Origin: Galaxea fascicularis
Taxonomy: Eukaryota; Cnidaria; Anthozoa; Scleractinia; Euphylliidae
Direction of reading: 5' to 3'
Assembly (NCBI GenBank): GCA_948470475.1
Contig: OX419338.1
Location: forward strand, 13,795,425-13,859,424
DNA length: 64,000 nucleotides
A program made the translations under genes and the position numbers. Below the pieces are notes generated by a model. The model was not told the origin of the DNA. It did no database searches and saw nothing but the letters and a program-made list of their open reading frames with translations. How positions within the stretch are numbered: the first letter of the stretch is position 1; each line of letters opens with the position of its first letter. Below are positions 50,001-62,944 of this stretch, piece after piece.

Positions 50001-53000
50001 TTCAGAATGACAAGAATCGACTTACATATGTAAGGTTAAGTAATTTTTGATCATAGATATCGAAATATAATGTAATCTTAAGGAATATTTCATTGAGAGT
50101 GTATTTAGTTTAAGAAACAACAAAAACATTTTTTTTTATGTGGCAATTTTTATTTGCCACATAAAAGCTAACACATCAGCTTTTCAGCAAATGTATTTGT
50201 CACATAAAAATTGGCCAATTTCCCTCGTCTACACGAGCAAATAAAAATTGTCAGATAAAAATTGCTCGTATCGTGGTATATATGTCCATAAATAACACAT
50301 GCTTCTTTGTTTGAAATAACATAAGGATTAAAGCTTAAAGCTGAATTACATTCAGTCTAAAAAAGACAACATGTCCAAACTTTGTAAACAAAAGAAAGAT
50401 GATCAGGAAAAACAATGCAGCCACATGTTTCATCACCCTGTGATGTGACAAGCCAAGCAAGAGAGACAGCCACTGAGTTTTTTCTTACACCCACCTCAGT
50501 AAACTCCCTGACATCCAGTTTGTTCATAAAGGCACAGACAGGACAGTTGGTATTCAGACATGCTGAACGCGCGGTGTGAACCTCCCCTCCCTCCTCTGCA
50601 ATCAAGTTATACGGCCAGTTTTCGTCGTGTTGGCTGCCTTGACTACTGCCTCTTGTGGTGGGTTGGCCTAAACAAACACAGTTCTTTTTGCAAACTTCCC
50701 ACAGCCGTTGCATCTGCTCTTTTACACACGTCTGGCGGGCAGCTTCTTGTGCAGCCTGGTACACAAGACGGTCGTGCTGCTGGTGGTCTACTGCGTTGCG
50801 GCGTTGCTACCCAAAAAAAATTGAATATCTAACCATCAGAAAACCAATGTACCTCAGTCTGTAAAACTAACTAACCTGGAATAATTAACGTTGGGATACA
50901 AAGCAAGCTGAGAATCAAACTGGGGTGAGTAATCATTGTAACCCAAATTTCATTTTGAACTACAACATGCAAGTATCACGTACAAACTGGATTTGAAAGT
51001 AGATTAAAACTGCTTTTTCCTGTGACAGGACCAATACACTTAAGGTATATCAGAGAGACCGATGCTACCCTTTCAATGGAACAGAATTCACTTGATATCA
51101 ATTTAGCTAAGACAGCTAGTCACTTACCTAAGAAGGGAGGACAGGTTCGTTTTCAGCCTTATATTCCGTCAGTCTAGCCAGGGACTCAGGACTGGGAATT
51201 CGAGCAGGAACAATTCTGGGTAACGCCAGTAACAGTTGCTGTCAGAATCACCGCTTTCTAGACTCAAAATGTTGTCACGGAGCTGAGAGGTGGTCTCTTG
51301 TAGTGATTGCAATTGATCAGTTGACAGAGGGGTGAAATACAAGAAATCTATACCAAAACGGAACATCAACTTGACTAGTCGTGCGGGCTTCTCAGACTTG
51401 CCAGCATACCCTAGTGCAGTGGATCTAGCCAGCATGAGTTCAGATGTTGTAAGGCCAAGACCGCAAATCATCTCTTTGGAGAGGATGGCTTGGTTAGTTG
51501 TTCTTGCAGCTACGGTTAAATTCCCTTGCACCATGCCTCCATGAGAATCTGAGACCAGACGTCAGGGATAGCCGTGTGTATACTGAAGGCTGATGTCACT
51601 CCAGGATGGTGCAAAAAGTGCCATGACGTTCCCAAATTGATCTAGTCTGAGTTGCTGGAGATTTGTGTCAAAGGCTAGAAGGCTGGTGGTCATTTTGTTG
51701 CCCAATGCTGTCCCCGTCTCGGCAAAGATGGTGGATTGTTCAAACTGAGGTCTTCTATCTGCCTGGCTTTCATCGGTGGCGGGTGGTTGATTCCCCTCGG
51801 CATGCCAGACAAAACGTTCGCAATATGTGTGGCAGGAAGCCAGGTCGTCAAATTCAACAGGCCCCGTGTTGTCATGGTGAAAAAGCCCCTTTGGCAAGCG
51901 GAGCGTGTCAAAAAGGCACAGGCCTAAATTTAACACTGTGGGCTGGTCTTCGCGAGTCCGATAGGGAAGAAAGGTTGAATTGTTTCATCAGGATTTGCAA
52001 CTGCATTTGACCTGGCAGGCTCTGATCTTACTTGTTTCTGTTCCCCTTCTTGGCATGTTTGATCAGGAGTTAGAACTGCAGAGGACGTCCCAGGCTGTGA
52101 ACGACGCTGCCCATCTCTCCACCGACGCTGTGCGTTTCTCCACATCTCGTCGTCGTCTTTTTGTTGTTCCTGTTCATGTGAGACGTTGTCAAGTGGCATA
52201 TGGTCAGCCTCTGTGTGCTGAGACTGGTTCTCATCGGTCATGAAATCCCTAATACCAATAAGCCAAGGCAGAATTTTCAGTCCTAACAATTTTTCTAATA
52301 AGACTTCTATGGGAGCATTTTGCACAATTTAATCCGAGAAGAAATCAAATTAATCGGATCTTGACATACTAATAATTTCCGTTTTCCTCAAATGGTTTCT
52401 GCTGTTGTCCATGCTTCATCACAAAGTGAAATCATATCTTTTGAAAATTGTGACCTGGCTCATGTGGTTCTTATAATGAAACTACAAAACAATGTATATG
52501 ACATATGGAATTTGATAGACCGATGGTGCCATTTCAGTGGAACAGAATTCACTTGATTTCAATTTAGCTTACTCAATCAGGCCTGCACTTTTCAATATAT
52601 ATAGCTAGTTCAATTTTGTAATGATTTGTGTCAAATAAATCACTTTTGTTGATATTTCACTTAGTTTATTGATCCAATGACAATTGGAAATAGTTGACAC
52701 AACTTTCAAACAACTTACAAAAGGGATTGGGTGGGGGAGGGGTGGCAGTATCCAGATTATCTTCCACAACGTGATAATCTTGTCAGTCTTATGTTTAGCG
52801 GATATAACATCCAAAAAACTGCGTTCTTCAAAAAATTTCCACTTTGAAGCATAGACATCTTTTACACCAGAGCCAGTTCCCTCACTCTTCTTGATTTTAC
52901 GCACCTCCTCACAGTAGAATGTTCGTAAGCGTTGTATTTTTGCTATAAAAATAAATAGGAGTAGACTTAAGTTGAGACTTGACAGTTATAAATATTGCTC
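50001..53000. repeat. Array B unit 13, haplotype CT
   Basis: C at 51167 and T at 51321, matching units 1 and 8. Confidence 0.96.
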
Positions 53001-56000
53001 TTCAGAATGACAAGAATCGACTTACATATGTAAGGTTAAGTAATTTTTGATCATAGATATCGAAATATAATGTAATCTTAAGGAATATTTCATTGAGAGT
53101 GTATTTAGTTTAAGAAACAACAAAAACATTTTTTTTTATGTGGCAATTTTTATTTGCCACATAAAAGCTAACACATCAGCTTTTCAGCAAATGTATTTGT
53201 CACATAAAAATTGGCCAATTTCCCTCGTCTACACGAGCAAATAAAAATTGTCAGATAAAAATTGCTCGTATCGTGGTATATATGTCCATAAATAACACAT
53301 GCTTCTTTGTTTGAAATAACATAAGGATTAAAGCTTAAAGCTGAATTACATTCAGTCTAAAAAAGACAACATGTCCAAACTTTGTAAACAAAAGAAAGAT
53401 GATCAGGAAAAACAATGCAGCCACATGTTTCATCACCCTGTGATGTGACAAGCCAAGCAAGAGAGACAGCCACTGAGTTTTTTCTTACACCCACCTCAGT
53501 AAACTCCCTGACATCCAGTTTGTTCATAAAGGCACAGACAGGACAGTTGGTATTCAGACATGCTGAACGCGCGGTGTGAACCTCCCCTCCCTCCTCTGCA
53601 ATCAAGTTATACGGCCAGTTTTCGTCGTGTTGGCTGCCTTGACTACTGCCTCTTGTGGTGGGTTGGCCTAAACAAACACAGTTCTTTTTGCAAACTTCCC
53701 ACAGCCGTTGCATCTGCTCTTTTACACACGTCTGGCGGGCAGCTTCTTGTGCAGCCTGGTACACAAGACGGTCGTGCTGCTGGTGGTCTACTGCGTTGCG
53801 GCGTTGCTACCCAAAAAAAATTGAATATCTAACCATCAGAAAACCAATGTACCTCAGTCTGTAAAACTAACTAACCTGGAATAATTAACGTTGGGATACA
53901 AAGCAAGCTGAGAATCAAACTGGGGTGAGTAATCATTGTAACCCAAATTTCATTTTGAACTACAACATGCAAGTATCACGTACAAACTGGATTTGAAAGT
54001 AGATTAAAACTGCTTTTTCCTGTGACAGGACCAATACACTTAAGGTATATCAGAGAGACCGATGCTACCCTTTCAATGGAACAGAATTCACTTGATATCA
54101 ATTTAGCTAAGACAGCTAGTCACTTACCTAAGAAGGGAGGACAGGTTCGTTTTCAGCCTTATATTCCGTCAGTCTAGCCAGGGACTCAGGACTGGGAATT
54201 CGAGCAGGAACAATTCTGGGTAACGCCAGTAACAGTTGCTGTCAGAATCACCGCTTTCTAGACTCAAAATGTTGTCACGGAGCTGAGAGGTGGTCTCTTG
54301 TAGTGATTGCAATTGATCAGATGACAGAGGGGTGAAATACAAGAAATCTATACCAAAACGGAACATCAACTTGACTAGTCGTGCGGGCTTCTCAGACTTG
54401 CCAGCATACCCTAGTGCAGTGGATCTAGCCAGCATGAGTTCAGATGTTGTAAGGCCAAGACCGCAAATCATCTCTTTGGAGAGGATGGCTTGGTTAGTTG
54501 TTCTTGCAGCTACGGTTAAATTCCCTTGCACCATGCCTCCATGAGAATCTGAGACCAGACGTCAGGGATAGCCGTGTGTATACTGAAGGCTGATGTCACT
54601 CCAGGATGGTGCAAAAAGTGCCATGACGTTCCCAAATTGATCTAGTCTGAGTTGCTGGAGATTTGTGTCAAAGGCTAGAAGGCTGGTGGTCATTTTGTTG
54701 CCCAATGCTGTCCCCGTCTCGGCAAAGATGGTGGATTGTTCAAACTGAGGTCTTCTATCTGCCTGGCTTTCATCGGTGGCGGGTGGTTGATTCCCCTCGG
54801 CATGCCAGACAAAACGTTCGCAATATGTGTGGCAGGAAGCCAGGTCGTCAAATTCAACAGGCCCCGTGTTGTCATGGTGAAAAAGCCCCTTTGGCAAGCG
54901 GAGCGTGTCAAAAAGGCACAGGCCTAAATTTAACACTGTGGGCTGGTCTTCGCGAGTCCGATAGGGAAGAAAGGTTGAATTGTTTCATCAGGATTTGCAA
55001 CTGCATTTGACCTGGCAGGCTCTGATCTTACTTGTTTCTGTTCCCCTTCTTGGCATGTTTGATCAGGAGTTAGAACTGCAGAGGACGTCCCAGGCTGTGA
55101 ACGACGCTGCCCATCTCTCCACCGACGCTGTGCGTTTCTCCACATCTCGTCGTCGTCTTTTTGTTGTTCCTGTTCATGTGAGACGTTGTCAAGTGGCATA
55201 TGGTCAGCCTCTGTGTGCTGAGACTGGTTCTCATCGGTCATGAAATCCCTAATACCAATAAGCCAAGGCAGAATTTTCAGTCCTAACAATTTTTCTAATA
55301 AGACTTCTATGGGAGCATTTTGCACAATTTAATCCGAGAAGAAATCAAATTAATCGGATCTTGACATACTAATAATTTCCGTTTTCCTCAAATGGTTTCT
55401 GCTGTTGTCCATGCTTCATCACAAAGTGAAATCATATCTTTTGAAAATTGTGACCTGGCTCATGTGGTTCTTATAATGAAACTACAAAACAATGTATATG
55501 ACATATGGAATTTGATAGACCGATGGTGCCATTTCAGTGGAACAGAATTCACTTGATTTCAATTTAGCTTACTCAATCAGGCCTGCACTTTTCAATATAT
55601 ATAGCTAGTTCAATTTTGTAATGATTTGTGTCAAATAAATCACTTTTGTTGATATTTCACTTAGTTTATTGATCCAATGACAATTGGAAATAGTTGACAC
55701 AACTTTCAAACAACTTACAAAAGGGATTGGGTGGGGGAGGGGTGGCAGTATCCAGATTATCTTCCACAACGTGATAATCTTGTCAGTCTTATGTTTAGCG
55801 GATATAACATCCAAAAAACTGCGTTCTTCAAAAAATTTCCACTTTGAAGCATAGACATCTTTTACACCAGAGCCAGTTCCCTCACTCTTCTTGATTTTAC
55901 GCACCTCCTCACAGTAGAATGTTCGTAAGCGTTGTATTTTTGCTATAAAAATAAATAGGAGTAGACTTAAGTTGAGACTTGACAGTTATAAATATTGCTC
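53001..56000. repeat. Array B unit 14, haplotype CA, unmarked
   Basis: C at 54167 and A at 54321 without the two extra changes of units 9 and 15. This is the state also found in array A, so it is the likely ancestral type within array B. Confidence 0.96.
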
Positions 56001-59000
56001 TTCAGAATGACAAGAATCGACTTACATATGTAAGGTTAAGTAATTTTTGATCATAGATATCGAAATATAATGTAATCTTAAGGAATATTTCATTGAGAGT
56101 GTATTTAGTTTAAGAAACAACAAAAACATTTTTTTTTATGTGGCAATTTTTATTTGCCACATAAAAGCTAACACATCAGCTTTTCAGCAAATGTATTTGT
56201 CACATAAAAATTGGCCAATTTCCCTCGTCTACACGAGCAAATAAAAATTGTCAGATAAAAATTGCTCGTATCGTGGTATATATGTCCATAAATAACACAT
56301 GCTTCTTTGTTTGAAATAACATAAGGATTAAAGCTTAAAGCTGAATTACATTCAGTCTAAAAAAGACAACATGTCCAAACTTTGTAAACAAAAGAAAGAT
56401 GATCAGGAAAAACAATGCAGCCACATGTTTCATCACCCTGTGATGTGACAAGCCAAGCAAGAGAGACAGCCACTGAGTTTTTTCTTACACCCACCTCAGT
56501 AAACTCCCTGACATCCAGTTTGTTCATAAAGGCACAGACAGGACAGTTGGTATTCAGACATGCTGAACGCGCGGTGTGAACCTCCCCTCCCTCCTCTGCA
56601 ATCAAGTTATACGGCCAGTTTTCGTCGTGTTGGCTGCCTTGACTACTGCCTCTTGTGGTGGGTTGGCCTAAACAAACACAGTTCTTTTTGCAAACTTCCC
56701 ACAGCCGTTGCATCTGCTCTTTTACACACGTCTGGCGGGCAGCTTCTTGTGCAGCCTGGTACACAAGACGGTCGTGCTGCTGGTGGTCTACTGCGTTGCG
56801 GCGTTGCTACCCAAAAAAAATTGAATATCTAACCATCAGAAAACCAATGTACCTCAGTCTGTAAAACTAACTAACCTGGAATAATTAACGTTGGGATACA
56901 AAGCAAGCTGAGAATCAAACTGGGGTGAGTAATCATTGTAACCCAAATTTCATTTTGAACTACAACATGCAAGTATCACGTACAAACTGGATTTGAAAGT
57001 AGATTAAAACTGCTTTTTCCTGTGACAGGACCAATACACTTAAGGTATATCAGAGAGACCGATGCTACCCTTTCAATGGAACAGAATTCACTTGATATCA
57101 ATTTAGCTAAGACAGCTAGTCACTTACCTAAGAAGGGAGGACAGGTTCGTTTTCAGCCTTATATTCCGTCAGTCTAGCCAGGGACTCAGGACTGGGAATT
57201 CGAGCAGGAACAATTCTGGGTAACGCCAGTAACAGTTGCTGTCAGAATCACCGCTTTCTAGACTCAAAATGTTGTCACGGAGCTGAGAGGTGGTCTCTTG
57301 TAGTGATTGCAATTGATCAGATGACAGAGGGGTGAAATACAAGAAATCTATACCAAAACGGAACATCAACTTGACTAGTCGTGCGGGCTTCTCAGACTTG
57401 CCAGCATACCCTAGTGCAGTGGATCTAGCCAGCATGAGTTCAGATGTTGTAAGGCCAAGACCGCAAATCATCTCTTTGGAGAGGATGGCTTGGTTAGTTG
57501 TTCTTGCAGCTACGGTTAAATTCCCTTGCACCATGCCTCCATGAGAATCTGAGACCAGACGTCAGGGATAGCCGTGTGTATACTGAAGGCTGATGTCACT
57601 CCAGGATGGTGCAAAAAGTGCCATGACGTTCCCAAATTGATCTAGTCTGAGTTGCTGGAGATTTGTGTCAAAGGCTAGAAGGCTGGTGGTCATTTTGTTG
57701 CCCAATGCTGTCCCCGTCTCGGCAAAGATGGTGGATTGTTCAAACTGAGGTCTTCTATCTGCCTGGCTTTCATCGGTGGCGGGTGGTTGATTCTCCTCGG
57801 CATGCCAGACAAAACGTTCGCAATATGTGTGGCAGGAAGCCAGGTCGTCAAATTCAACAGGCCCCGTGTTGTCATGGTGAAAAAGCCCCTTTGGCAAGCG
57901 GAGCGTGTCAAAAAGGCACAGGCCTAAATTTAACACTGTGGGCTGGTCTTCGCGAGTCCGATAGGGAAGAAAGGTTGAATTGTTTCATCAGGATTTGCAA
58001 CTGCATTTGACCTGGCAGGCTCTGATCTTACTTGTTTCTGTTCCCCTTCTTGGCATGTTTGATCAGGAGTTAGAACTGCAGAGGACGTCCCAGGCTGTGA
58101 ACGACGCTGCCCATCTCTCCACCGACGCTGTGCGTTTCTCCACATCTCGTCGTCGTCTTTTTGTTGTTCCTGTTCATGTGAGACGTTGTCAAGTGGCATA
58201 TGGTCAGCCTCTGTGTGCTGAGACTGGTTCTCATCGGTCATGAAATCCCTAATACCAATAAGCCAAGGCAGAATTTTCAGTCCTAACAATTTTTCTAATA
58301 AGACTTCTATGGGAGCATTTTGCACAATTTAATCCGAGAAGAAATCAAATTAATCGGATCTTGACATACTAATAATTTCCGTTTTCCTCAAATGGTTTCT
58401 GCTGTTGTCCATGCTTCATCACAAAGTGAAATCATATCTTTTGAAAATTGTGACCTGGCTCATGTGGTTCTTATAATGAAACTACAAAACAATGTATATG
58501 ACATATGGAATTTGATAGACCGATGGTGCCATTTCAGTGGAACAGAATTCACTTGATTTCAAATTAGCTTACTCAATCAGGCCTGCACTTTTCAATATAT
58601 ATAGCTAGTTCAATTTTGTAATGATTTGTGTCAAATAAATCACTTTTGTTGATATTTCACTTAGTTTATTGATCCAATGACAATTGGAAATAGTTGACAC
58701 AACTTTCAAACAACTTACAAAAGGGATTGGGTGGGGGAGGGGTGGCAGTATCCAGATTATCTTCCACAACGTGATAATCTTGTCAGTCTTATGTTTAGCG
58801 GATATAACATCCAAAAAACTGCGTTCTTCAAAAAATTTCCACTTTGAAGCATAGACATCTTTTACACCAGAGCCAGTTCCCTCACTCTTCTTGATTTTAC
58901 GCACCTCCTCACAGTAGAATGTTCGTAAGCGTTGTATTTTTGCTATAAAAATAAATAGGAGTAGACTTAAGTTGAGACTTGACAGTTATAAATATTGCTC
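56001..59000. repeat. Array B unit 15, haplotype CA as unit 9
   Basis: T at 57794 and A at 58563 repeat the unit 9 markers 18 kb away. Confidence 0.96.
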
Positions 59001-62000
59001 TTCAGAATGACAAGAATCGACTTACATATGTAAGGTTAAGTAATTTTTGATCATAGATATCGAAATATAATGTAATCTTAAGGAATATTTCATTGAGAGT
59101 GTATTTAGTTTAAGAAACAACAAAAACATTTTTTTTTATGTGGCAATTTTTATTTGCCACATAAAAGCTAACACATCAGCTTTTCAGCAAATGTATTTGT
59201 CACATAAAAATTGGCCAATTTCCCTCGTCTACACGAGCAAATAAAAATTGTCAGATAAAAATTGCTCGTATCGTGGTATATATGTCCATAAATAACACAT
59301 GCTTCTTTGTTTGAAATAACATAAGGATTAAAGCTTAAAGCTGAATTACATTCAGTCTAAAAAAGACAACATGTCCAAACTTTGTAAACAAAAGAAAGAT
59401 GATCAGGAAAAACAATGCAGCCACATGTTTCATCACCCTGTGATGTGACAAGCCAAGCAAGAGAGACAGCCACTGAGTTTTTTCTTACACCCACCTCAGT
59501 AAACTCCCTGACATCCAGTTTGTTCATAAAGGCACAGACAGGACAGTTGGTATTCAGACATGCTGAACGCGCGGTGTGAACCTCCCCTCCCTCCTCTGCA
59601 ATCAAGTTATACGGCCAGTTTTCGTCGTGTTGGCTGCCTTGACTACTGCCTCTTGTGGTGGGTTGGCCTAAACAAACACAGTTCTTTTTGCAAACTTCCC
59701 ACAGCCGTTGCATCTGCTCTTTTACACACGTCTGGCGGGCAGCTTCTTGTGCAGCCTGGTACACAAGACGGTCGTGCTGCTGGTGGTCTACTGCGTTGCG
59801 GCGTTGCTACCCAAAAAAAATTGAATATCTAACCATCAGAAAACCAATGTACCTCAGTCTGTAAAACTAACTAACCTGGAATAATTAACGTTGGGATACA
59901 AAGCAAGCTGAGAATCAAACTGGGGTGAGTAATCATTGTAACCCAAATTTCATTTTGAACTACAACATGCAAGTATCACGTACAAACTGGATTTGAAAGT
60001 AGATTAAAACTGCTTTTTCCTGTGACAGGACCAATACACTTAAGGTATATCAGAGAGACCGATGCTACCCTTTCAATGGAACAGAATTCACTTGATATCA
60101 ATTTAGCTAAGACAGCTAGTCACTTACCTAAGAAGGGAGGACAGGTTCGTTTTCAGCCTTATATTCTGTCAGTCTAGCCAGGGACTCAGGACTGGGAATT
60201 CGAGCAGGAACAATTCTGGGTAACGCCAGTAACAGTTGCTGTCAGAATCACCGCTTTCTAGACTCAAAATGTTGTCACGGAGCTGAGAGGTGGTCTCTTG
60301 TAGTGATTGCAATTGATCAGATGACAGAGGGGTGAAATACAAGAAATCTATACCAAAACGGAACATCAACTTGACTAGTCGTGCGGGCTTCTCAGACTTG
60401 CCAGCATACCCTAGTGCAGTGGATCTAGCCAGCATGAGTTCAGATGTTGTAAGGCCAAGACCGCAAATCATCTCTTTGGAGAGGATGGCTTGGTTAGTTG
60501 TTCTTGCAGCTACGGTTAAATTCCCTTGCACCATGCCTCCATGAGAATCTGAGACCAGACGTCAGGGATAGCCGTGTGTATACTGAAGGCTGATGTCACT
60601 CCAGGATGGTGCAAAAAGTGCCATGACGTTCCCAAATTGATCTAGTCTGAGTTGCTGGAGATTTGTGTCAAAGGCTAGAAGGCTGGTGGTCATTTTGTTG
60701 CCCAATGCTGTCCCCGTCTCGGCAAAGATGGTGGATTGTTCAAACTGAGGTCTTCTATCTGCCTGGCTTTCATCGGTGGCGGGTGGTTGATTCCCCTCGG
60801 CATGCCAGACAAAACGTTCGCAATATGTGTGGCAGGAAGCCAGGTCGTCAAATTCAACAGGCCCCGTGTTGTCATGGTGAAAAAGCCCCTTTGGCAAGCG
60901 GAGCGTGTCAAAAAGGCACAGGCCTAAATTTAACACTGTGGGCTGGTCTTCGCGAGTCCGATAGGGAAGAAAGGTTGAATTGTTTCATCAGGATTTGCAA
61001 CTGCATTTGACCTGGCAGGCTCTGATCTTACTTGTTTCTGTTCCCCTTCTTGGCATGTTTGATCAGGAGTTAGAACTGCAGAGGACGTCCCAGGCTGTGA
61101 ACGACGCTGCCCATCTCTCCACCGACGCTGTGCGTTTCTCCACATCTCGTCGTCGTCTTTTTGTTGTTCCTGTTCATGTGAGACGTTGTCAAGTGGCATA
61201 TGGTCAGCCTCTGTGTGCTGAGACTGGTTCTCATCGGTCATGAAATCCCTAATACCAATAAGCCAAGGCAGAATTTTCAGTCCTAACAATTTTTCTAATA
61301 AGACTTCTATGGGAGCATTTTGCACAATTTAATCCGAGAAGAAATCAAATTAATCGGATCTTGACATAATAATAATTTCCGTTTTCCTCAAATGGTTTCT
61401 GCTGTTGTCCATGCTTCATCACAAAGTGAAATCATATCTTTTGAAAATTGTGACCTGGCTCATGTGGTTCTTATAATGAAACTACAAAACAATGTATATG
61501 ACATATGGAATTTGATAGACCGATGGTGCCATTTCAGTGGAACAGAATTCACTTGATTTCAATTTAGCTTACTCAATCAGGCCTGCACTTTTCAATATAT
61601 ATAGCTAGTTCAATTTTGTAATGATTTGTGTCAAATAAATCACTTTTGTTGATATTTCACTTAGTTTATTGATCCAATGACAATTGGAAATAGTTGACAC
61701 AACTTTCAAACAACTTACAAAAGGGATTGGGTGGGGGAGGGGTGGCAGTATCCAGATTATCTTCCACAACATGATAATCTTGAGACTCTTCTACATTTGT
61801 CAGTCTTATGTTTAGCGGATATAACATCCAAAAAACTGCGTTCTTCAAAAAATTTCCACTTTGAAGCATAGACATCTTTTACACCAGAGCCAGTTCACTC
61901 ACTCTTCTTGATTTTACGCACCTCCTCACAGTAGAATGTTCGTAAGCGTTGTATTTTTGCTATAAAAATAAATAGGAGTAGACTTAAGTTGAGACTTGAC

Positions 62001-62017
62001 AGTTATAAATATTGCTC
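59001..62017. repeat. Array B unit 16, edge unit, 3017 bp
   Basis: The left part is a normal TA unit (T at 60167, A at 60321). From 61369 rightwards it carries private differences: C to A at 61369, G to A at 61771, 17 extra bases at about 61781-61798, and C to A at 61897, which makes a stop in exon A. The mosaic suggests that the inner part has been homogenised with the array and the outer part has not. Confidence 0.95.
61719..61959 (-). pseudogene. MADF exon of the edge unit, longer and differently broken
   Basis: This copy keeps 17 bases missing from units 1-15, flanked by a short TTG repeat consistent with a slippage-type deletion in the others. A second frame therefore reads NVEESQDYHVVEDNLDTATP before the donor at 61718. 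That acidic post-MADF linker is one base out of phase with the domain. In addition, C to A at 61897 changes GGA to TGA within the KKSEGTG segment. The copy is thus the most complete in length but not functional. It is the best guide to the original exon, because the other units derive from a deleted form. Confidence 0.6.
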
Positions 62018-62354
62018 TTCAGAATGACAAGAATCGACTTACATATGTAAGGTTAAGTAATTTTTGATCATAGATATCGAAATATAATGTAATCTTAAGG
62101 AATATTTCATTGAGAGTGTATTTAGTTTAAGAAACAACAAAAACATTTTTTTTTTATGTGGCAATTTTTATTTGCCACATAAAAGCTAACACATCAGCTT
62201 TTCAGCAAATGTATTTGTCACATAAAAGTTGGCCAATTTCCCTCGTCTACACGAGCAAATAAAAATTGTCACATAAAAATTGCTTGTATCGTGGTATATG
62301 TGTCCATGAATAACACATGCTTCTTTGTTTGAGATAAGATAAGGATTAAAGCTT
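62018..62354. repeat. Array B partial edge unit
   Basis: Matches unit positions 1-336 with several substitutions and one extra T in the T run near 62150, then diverges abruptly after AAGCTT at 62354. It lacks the 102-bp bridge and core. It is more diverged than any internal unit, as expected at a satellite boundary, and probably shows the original single-copy continuation. Confidence 0.93.
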
Positions 62355-62944
62355 TCACGTGAAGCATAAGGAATTCGTCTTGACAAATACCTTCCCCTGT
62401 GTTTGTAAATATAAATGGTCAAATGTTGAAAACAATACGAGCATCGATTTGAACCTATATCATCAAAACTATTTATGCACTGGTTATGTAATAACGTGGG
62501 CCAAAAAATCGCATAGAATAAACACAACTTAGTGATTTTAGGTAAAAGGGAAGCGTAGTATGGGAAATGAACTGTAAACTTATAAGCCTCGTAGCTACAA
62601 TCTTGGACAGAATAAAATGAGAAACGCCCCCCTCCCGCCCATATTAATGTTGAGTTCACGTGCAAACAAAACTGCACCTTTTTTCAGCATTGACATCGGG
62701 GGGGGGGGGGAAGGGGGCTTTCATTTGTTTTGACTGAGATTGTATCCAGAGAAACAACGTTACAACAAAGGAGGCTACAGTCACGCGCGTCACAACCTGA
62801 CAGAAGAACCTGAGTTTAGGTATTACAGGTGGGTTATTTTCGGAAACAAAGACTAAATATAAGTAGCTCTCCTTTGGAAAATTTTCCAAATTACTGCAGG
62901 AAGAAATAACGGATCATATCAGCACTGGAAGATATATGTGCAAC
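62355..62944. other. Right flank, single-copy, no gene recognised
   Basis: From the end of array homology to the transposase relic. Open frames on the minus strand (for example 62186-62677, which straddles the array edge) have no coding character. A 13-base G run lies at 62698-62710 followed by AA and five more G. The N-terminal half of the MADF domain, which might be expected upstream of exon A on the minus strand, is not visible here. Confidence 0.6.
62698..62710 (+). repeat. G13 homopolymer
   Basis: Thirteen consecutive G, then AAGGGGG. It is a candidate for quadruplex formation and a likely site of sequencing length error. Confidence 0.8.

Larger units (their letters stand above)
14001..62354. 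repeat. Array B: tandem macrosatellite, period exactly 3000 bp
   Basis: The sequence at 14001 recurs every 3000 bases to 59001, giving fifteen units of identical length. The sixteenth is 3017 bp, and a 337-bp partial unit ends at 62354. Each unit has, left to right: a 336-bp segment with inverted repeats (also in the right-flank partial unit), a 102-bp bridge, the 1554-bp core shared with array A, and 1008 bp specific to array B holding exons B and A. About eight single-base variants distinguish units. Below, unit haplotypes are given as the bases at unit positions 1167 and 1321 (15167 and 15321 in unit 1). Confidence 0.98.

Noticed and set aside
14001..62354. CRISPR array, rDNA or histone gene cluster as an explanation for the tandem repeats
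   Set aside because: Units are far too long and contiguous for CRISPR. No rRNA-like conserved blocks and no histone fold sequences are present, and introns are.
62186..62677. 163-codon minus-strand frame at the array edge
   Set aside because: It spans the boundary between repeat and single-copy DNA, has no homology I recognise and a composition typical of random AT-rich sequence.
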